Assembly (NCBI GenBank): GCA_012064415.1
Contig: SSNU01000235.1
Coordinates: forward strand, 243,040 to 307,039
Reading direction: 5' to 3'
Length of the DNA: 64,000 nt
DNA from: Gyrodactylus bullatarudis
Taxonomy: Eukaryota; Platyhelminthes; Monogenea; Gyrodactylidea; Gyrodactylidae
The notes under the pieces were generated by a model. That model saw only the letters and a list, made by a program, of their open reading frames with translations. It did no database searches and had not been told where the DNA came from. Made by a program: the position numbers and the translations under genes. Numbering within the stretch: the stretch's first letter is position 1; each line of letters starts with the position of its first letter. Positions 59,467 through 64,000 of this stretch are shown here, piece by piece.

Positions 59467-61294
59467 ATGAGATTAGATCCCAGTCCTGAAAAATCAAATG
59501 ACCTCACTGAATGTGAAGATGAAGAAATAATTGATGAATCTGACTTGGATAAGTCATTAGATGCTAGTCAAAAGTGTCCTATGAAGAAAGTTTATACAAT
59601 AAAAAGTAAAATTCAGATTGTAACCTACTTTTTAGATGCAGATGTCGTCAATAATACTTCTTTGCCTCATGATTGGGTCCCTGTTAAGCATATAAGTGGA
59701 ATAACAATTTACTATCACACCAAAACAAAAGTTGTTACTCTCTCAAAGCCTTATCATTTTGCTCGAGTTAATTTAAAATTCCATAAAATACCGCTGTATG
59801 CAATGCCTTGCTTGGCTCTCAAGTTAGAAAATGAAGAAAAAGAAAGAAACGAAAAGGGTATCGAACATAATCCAGAAGAGAGACATATTAAAGTCCATGA
59901 AAAAACCTATATTCATCCAGTTAAAATGCGAGATTATTGTTCTAGCATGTTTGAAATAACAGAGGAAATTGTGCCTTTTGAGAAGAAAATCTCTGAGGAT
60001 TATGTCAATCCAAAGATTGCCTCTCAAAATCTACCTGAAATCGAAACACTTGGAATCGTCAAATACAAAGTTGATGGCTATAAATACGAGCATGGAGTCA
60101 AGGAACCTTGCGTTAAAGGTAAATTTGCGTGACACGAGTACCATAATCTGTTTATATTTTTGATAATTTATCTCTTAGAGGGAACACTAAACTTGTATGG
60201 AAAAACATGGACATGTCTTCTTCACGAGTTTGCTCAAAAAGTTTACTTTGCAATTCCAGAATACGTTGGTGAGGAAAAAGATCAAAGTTATTCATACTTT
60301 GTGAGACTCGACGGTAAAGAGTATGCTACAGTTTCTGGACCTAGCAAGAAAATTGCCAAAGCTGAATCAGGTAAGTATACCACAGATAAAATCAAGACTA
60401 TCTTAACCCTATCGAGACGATAAGAAAACAATCCCATCTACTGAGAACTAAATTTTGGTTATTTTATCCAAGTTCAGATATCTCTTTGGAACTTTTTGGT
60501 ATTTTTGAGATCTCTTTAACGGGAATTATAAAATAGATTACGTGATGTTGTTGGGACCTGTTTAATAACTGAGAATTTCTGACTTTGTATAATCGTCCTA
60601 TATAGGGCGAATTTCCCGAAAGGGTTAATTAAACTGTTCCAGACAAGTCTTAAAAAACGTATCTTAATATTTTGCTCACTCAGCAAGAATTGCCCTCTTT
60701 ACGTTGATCCCTGAGTTGGACTCAAAGCCAGACATTTCCAAGATGGTCAACTCGAAAAAAAGTGTCGCCAAAATGCCGACAGAACAAGACCTGGAATTTT
60801 TCAACTCCATTCCCATAGACGATGTTCGGGTTGCAGAGCTTTCTACAAAATTGGCCCTCCCAACGCCAAGTAATCTACTCAAGGTCTGCTTTAATCGAAT
60901 GTGCATTCCAGACTCCTATCTCAAGGTTAACCATCAGACCCATGGAAATAGACACAACATTGAGATGACGTTTAATGGGGAAACTGTCAAGGCAGTTAGT
61001 CGCAACAAAAAAGATGGCATGAATATTTGTAGTCAGAAAGTCTTACGAATCCTCCATCCTCAGTTGAAGTCGTGGGGAGAACTTTTGAACTTGTATGGCC
61101 CAAAGACAACTGAAAATAATAATGGCGAAATTCAAGAGAACGAGATTAACATGGAAAAGATTGAGAATGGCCAAGAACGCCTCGAGGGAAGTTGTCAGAA
61201 AAAGATTGGAAATGTCGATGAAGCTAAAAAATCAAGATTAATCAGTATCCTTAGATCAAAAATGCTAGAATTGTCTGAAAAATGGGTTAGTTAA
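59467..61294 (+). CDS. DGCR8: DGCR8/Pasha microprocessor subunit
   Basis: The nuclear partner of Drosha that recognises primary microRNA hairpins. Exons 59467-60118, 60179-60370 and 60684-61294 give 1455 nt (484 aa), against 773 aa in human; the missing length is mostly N-terminal. In order: an acidic start; a WW-like dimerisation region (LPHDWVPVKHISGI, residues 67-95) in which the second Trp is Leu (VVTLSKP); the haem-ligand Pro-Cys (AMPCL, residues 114-115) preserved; dsRBD1 (residues about 218-290, WTCLLHEFAQKV, GPSKKIAKAESARIAL); dsRBD2 (about 343-413, HNIEMTFNGETVKAV, CSQKVLRILHPQLKSWGELL); and a C-terminal helical tail that would bind Drosha. The start ATG 59467 is the first Met followed by the conserved region. 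AATAAA lies at 61451-61456. Confidence 0.93.
60403..60628. mobile_element. TTAA-flanked MITE filling most of DGCR8 intron 2
   Basis: The ends are TTAACCCTATCGAGACG and, from the minus strand, TTAACCCTTTCGGGAAA, with TTAA at both borders. It is piggyBac-like by target and ends. The 226-bp element makes up most of the 313-bp intron 60371-60683. Confidence 0.6.
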
Positions 61295-61713
61295 AGATTT
61301 TCCTATATTTAGTAATAATACTCTTGTATTGGATGTGGAAAATTAACCCCTTCTTCTCGCTTCTTCCATAATATTCTTGTCATTACTTGAAAGTAGGCGT
61401 AATATTTTGTTTCAATCTCAAAATTTAGTTTCTTTTGAATTCAATTAAAGTAATAAACTGAGTATCTTGGATTCAAAATAAAAATTATCATCAGTGATGA
61501 TTCATCACAATTAAAACTTTATTTCTCTCTTTCCCTCAAAAATATATCTCGGATGTGAAAAAGATCCTGATCTATCCCTAAATCCAAAAGTTAATCCATA
61601 CCTGTTATGATAACAGGACTCCCTTAATACAGGAATGATTGTAGAAATCCCTTTGCTCTTGAAGAATCTCTTGCAAAAATTTTTGGTACTTACGAAATTC
61701 TCCGAGTCATTAT

Positions 61714-62221
61714 TTAACCCTTAGAGTCCCACAGTGATAGTTCTATCACGCGTCATTTTAACAACTCATTATTTTTCATTCAAGCCTCAGAAAATACTTT
61801 GTTTACCACTCATTCAAAAGAAAATTTATTAATCTCCTGGAATACGCAAAGATCTTGGCTCTGTCATTCGTAAAACTCGCGCTATACTAATTTAAAGAGA
61901 GTTGATTTTTTTCAAAAAAATAATTTTTGTTTAAAACGGTTTTTTTGAAAATCTACTTACCAAGGTCATAGATAAAAAGTAAGATAATTTTTATCGAGGA
62001 ATCATACCTGTAGAACTCAAATATGCAATCACCTGAACTCCATCTACTTAAGCTACAAAGATAACCTGTTTTTGGTGATTTTTTTATTGATAACTTCTGA
62101 ACCAAAAAGAATTGCGTTAAAACTACTGTAGATTCGTAATCAGCGTATTCACAAACAATAAGATAGACAAAAGATTGAATGCGAGTCATGAAAAAAAATT
62201 CTCTGGGACTTTGAGGGTTAA
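61714..62221. mobile_element. piggyBac-like MITE (TTAACCCTTA family), 508 bp
   Basis: TTAA lies at both ends (61714-61717 and 62218-62221). The termini are TTAACCCTTAGAGTCCCA and, from the minus strand, TTAACCCTCAAAGTCCCA. The interior matches the 30034-30415 copy over much of its length, with about 100 extra bases near 62040-62140. Non-coding. Confidence 0.75.
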
Positions 62222-63208
62222 TTTTGCTAATTGAAAAAATAGAGCTGTCCTCTTACCAAGGTTAAGATTCATAAATTTATTCTCCAGGGAAAAAACTAGA
62301 AATACTGAATAATTATTAACTAATTTGGTAATGTACAAAGTCTAATCATTTTATTCATGCTAAAATCTTTGCTTGAAATACTTAGGTACTAAAATTCCAT
62401 TTCTGCCTTTTTTAATACGACTCGGAATCCACAAATATTTGAGTCCTGAAAAGAAAAGTAGTGCTCTATTCAGCCATAGGGTAGGGTGGACTTTTTCTCT
62501 AAAAAACCCACGAAAACACTTTATTAATGCAGTGCTGATTGTAACAAAAGATTTAGAAGATAACTGAATACTTGTTAATAAAGCTTATATAACAAATCGA
62601 ATTCTCTGATTGGTTCTATCAGCTCGGAAAATTGAATGAAGGAGGTAGGGACAATGATCATTGCTTTTTTCCAACGTAGCTGTCTAACGTTGGCTCCCCA
62701 CTCAGACTTTGCGCTTTAACTCGGTACAAAGATGAGATTAAAACATCCTTCCAATCAAAAAATGATTTTTTCAAGTTTGAGCTGGAAATTTTTGTTTATT
62801 TCAGTAAAATGATCAAGAAATCAGTACTCAACTTTTACGGTGTTAGCCAATTCGATTTCTCTCCCAAGTATATTTTTAGATCTGTCATTAAATTTAAGTT
62901 CCTTTTGAAGAATTCTAAATAAAGCATGTTCATAGTGTGGGAATGATTGATAAATCTGGTTTCTATTATCTTAAAGTACATTAAATAGAGGGAATTATAA
63001 CATCTTCAATTCAGTACAAGATAAAGTCCAAGCTAATGGATTTATTCATTTATTTCATTTCTAGAAATCTATAGGAAAATTTGTATGCTTAAAACTCTCT
63101 GCTTTTTAATTCAGCTTTCCATTAGAAAAACTATTCGAATACAAAAAGGGGCAAACTCCTTCATCGAAAAATATGTCTTAAATCTAGTTTTATTAACACC
63201 TTTTTAAG
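62222..63208. other. Gene-poor stretch
   Basis: AT-rich; ACCAATCAGA (minus strand) lies at 62614-62605 with TATATAA about 15 bp further along that strand. No gene was recognised. Confidence 0.35.
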
Positions 63209-63523
63209 GACACCCTGGACATTGTTAAAAGGAAAGGTAAATTCTTTGAGAAGCCAGAGAAACTGCCCGTGATCACTCATCATCCGGATGCTCTTACCTC
63301 TGTTTACTCATCAGTACCACAAACGGTCAGTGTTCAATCCAGAGGAACTAAGCGCTCACGACGCAGTGATAAACGTAATGACTCGAGAACACCCCAACAA
63401 CCTGAGGAATATGAGAGTAGCTCAAAACTCTTGCGAATTGAACAAAATGATTATGATGGTTCCCTGAGGAAAGAAGGTTGGTCTTACACTTACACTTACT
63501 CAGTAAAAGTTGGGAATCTATGA
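63209..63523 (+). CDS. Unidentified possible exon
   Basis: After a possible acceptor (TTTTTAAG, 63201-63208) the frame stays open for about 104 codons with less AT-biased, protein-like composition: DTLDIVKRKGKFFEKPEKLP, then VITHHPDALTSVYSS, then RGTKRSRRSDKRNDSRTP, a basic segment, then EEYESSSKLLRIEQNDYDG. A GTTGGT donor follows GAAG near 63477. The last residues run into the dispersed repeat that starts near 63510. It may be an internal exon of a gene continuing past the window, or the remains of one. I do not recognise the family. Confidence 0.3.
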   Translation, partial: DTLDIVKRKGKFFEKPEKLPVITHHPDALTSVYSSVPQTVSVQSRGTKRSRRSDKRNDSRTPQQPEEYESSSKLLRIEQNDYDGSLRKEGWSYTYTYSVKVGNL

Positions 63524-63870
63524 TTTTTACGAAAATCTATTTTTTCGAATCCTACTCATGTTGCCCATTTTTACCAATTGAAGAAAAAAATTCTGAAAAA
63601 AAATTATTTTTATGAAAAATATGGCCATTTTTCAAATTTCAATTTGGCGCGAAAATTCCATTTTTCGAACTTTAAACCAAAATATTTTTGATTTGAAAGT
63701 TGGAGGTTGATCAAAAGAGGTTTTTCAGGATCAAGATTAGACAAGAAAGCTGACTAGCACAGTCAAATTACCGACAGTTACCCCATTTTCGAGAGATTTT
63801 GAATTATCAAAATTTCATTGATTTTCAAATAGTGAAAATGATCAAAGAATCAAATTTCAGCTCCTAAACG
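63510..63870. repeat. Copy of the dispersed intron-1-type repeat
   Basis: GTTGGGAATCTATGATTTTTAC matches the start of the 33.66 kb copy, and GATCAAAAGAGGTTTTTCAGGATCA matches its middle. It ends where the hAT-like end begins. Confidence 0.6.
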
Positions 63871-63878
63871 ATGATAAG

Positions 63879-64000
63879 TAGGGCGACCAAAATGCCTTTT
63901 TTGCCTTTTTTGAGAGTGAGTCTAAAATACTTTGAAAATATTAAAAATTCAGTCCTTTTTTTTCTAAACCTATTAATAAGAGAAATAAGTTTGCCTTTTT
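63879..64000 (+). mobile_element. Left end of a hAT-like element cut by the window end
   Basis: TAGGGCGACCAAAATGCC at 63879 parallels the TAGGGCGGTGACAAAATGG end at 46856. The sequence onward is T-rich with repeated GCCTTTTTT. The other end is outside the window. Confidence 0.4.

Overview
The window is AT-rich animal DNA. The genes have short introns with GT..AG splice sites, and every gene that can be identified is a metazoan protein: Groucho/TLE, a CWC21/SRRM2-type splicing factor, a KIDINS220-like KAP-domain protein, GAPDH, a PP1-type phosphatase, the ER chaperone HYOU1 and the microprocessor subunit DGCR8/Pasha. Groucho, KIDINS220 and DGCR8 together point to a bilaterian or at least a complex invertebrate. 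I could not fix the phylum. The transposon load (Merlin, piggyBac, hAT-like, Penelope-like, non-LTR) and the AT content fit a repeat-rich invertebrate genome.

Layout. 1-2472 (-): Groucho, cut by the window start. 2768-5090 (+): a divergent CWC21/SRRM2-like gene about 300 bp away. 5.7-16 kb is transposon territory: an intact-looking Merlin element, a broken piggyBac, two non-LTR reverse-transcriptase pieces, and several foldback repeats carrying hammerhead ribozyme (HHR) motifs. 16.4-34.6 kb (-): a 15-exon KIDINS220-like gene whose reconstructed frame is continuous. It encodes 1454 aa, has no ankyrin repeats and has a degenerate P-loop. Its introns hold Penelope GIY-YIG pieces, MITEs and foldbacks. 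36-51 kb is gene-poor: Penelope-like remnants flanked by HHRs, a tRNA-derived SINE, TTAA-type MITEs, a hAT-like MITE and inverted-repeat elements. 51.5-54.6 kb (+): GAPDH (one intron) followed by an intronless PP1-type phosphatase. 55.2-59.3 kb (-): HYOU1, divergent by 128 bp from DGCR8 (59.5-61.3 kb, +). 61.3-64 kb: a MITE, an unidentified possible exon, and repeats at the window end.

How things fit together. The genes are unrelated housekeeping, signalling and developmental genes rather than a pathway cluster, but two divergent pairs share short promoters. The most unusual content lies in the repeats. At least six hammerhead-like motifs are present. Two form complete secondary structures on paper: 11324-11381, and 14788-14845, the latter with a core much like that of the schistosome Sm-alpha SINE. 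Other copies bracket a Penelope GIY-YIG fragment or sit in a perfect 109-bp inverted repeat. All structure and homology statements come from reading the sequence by eye; no alignment or folding program was run.
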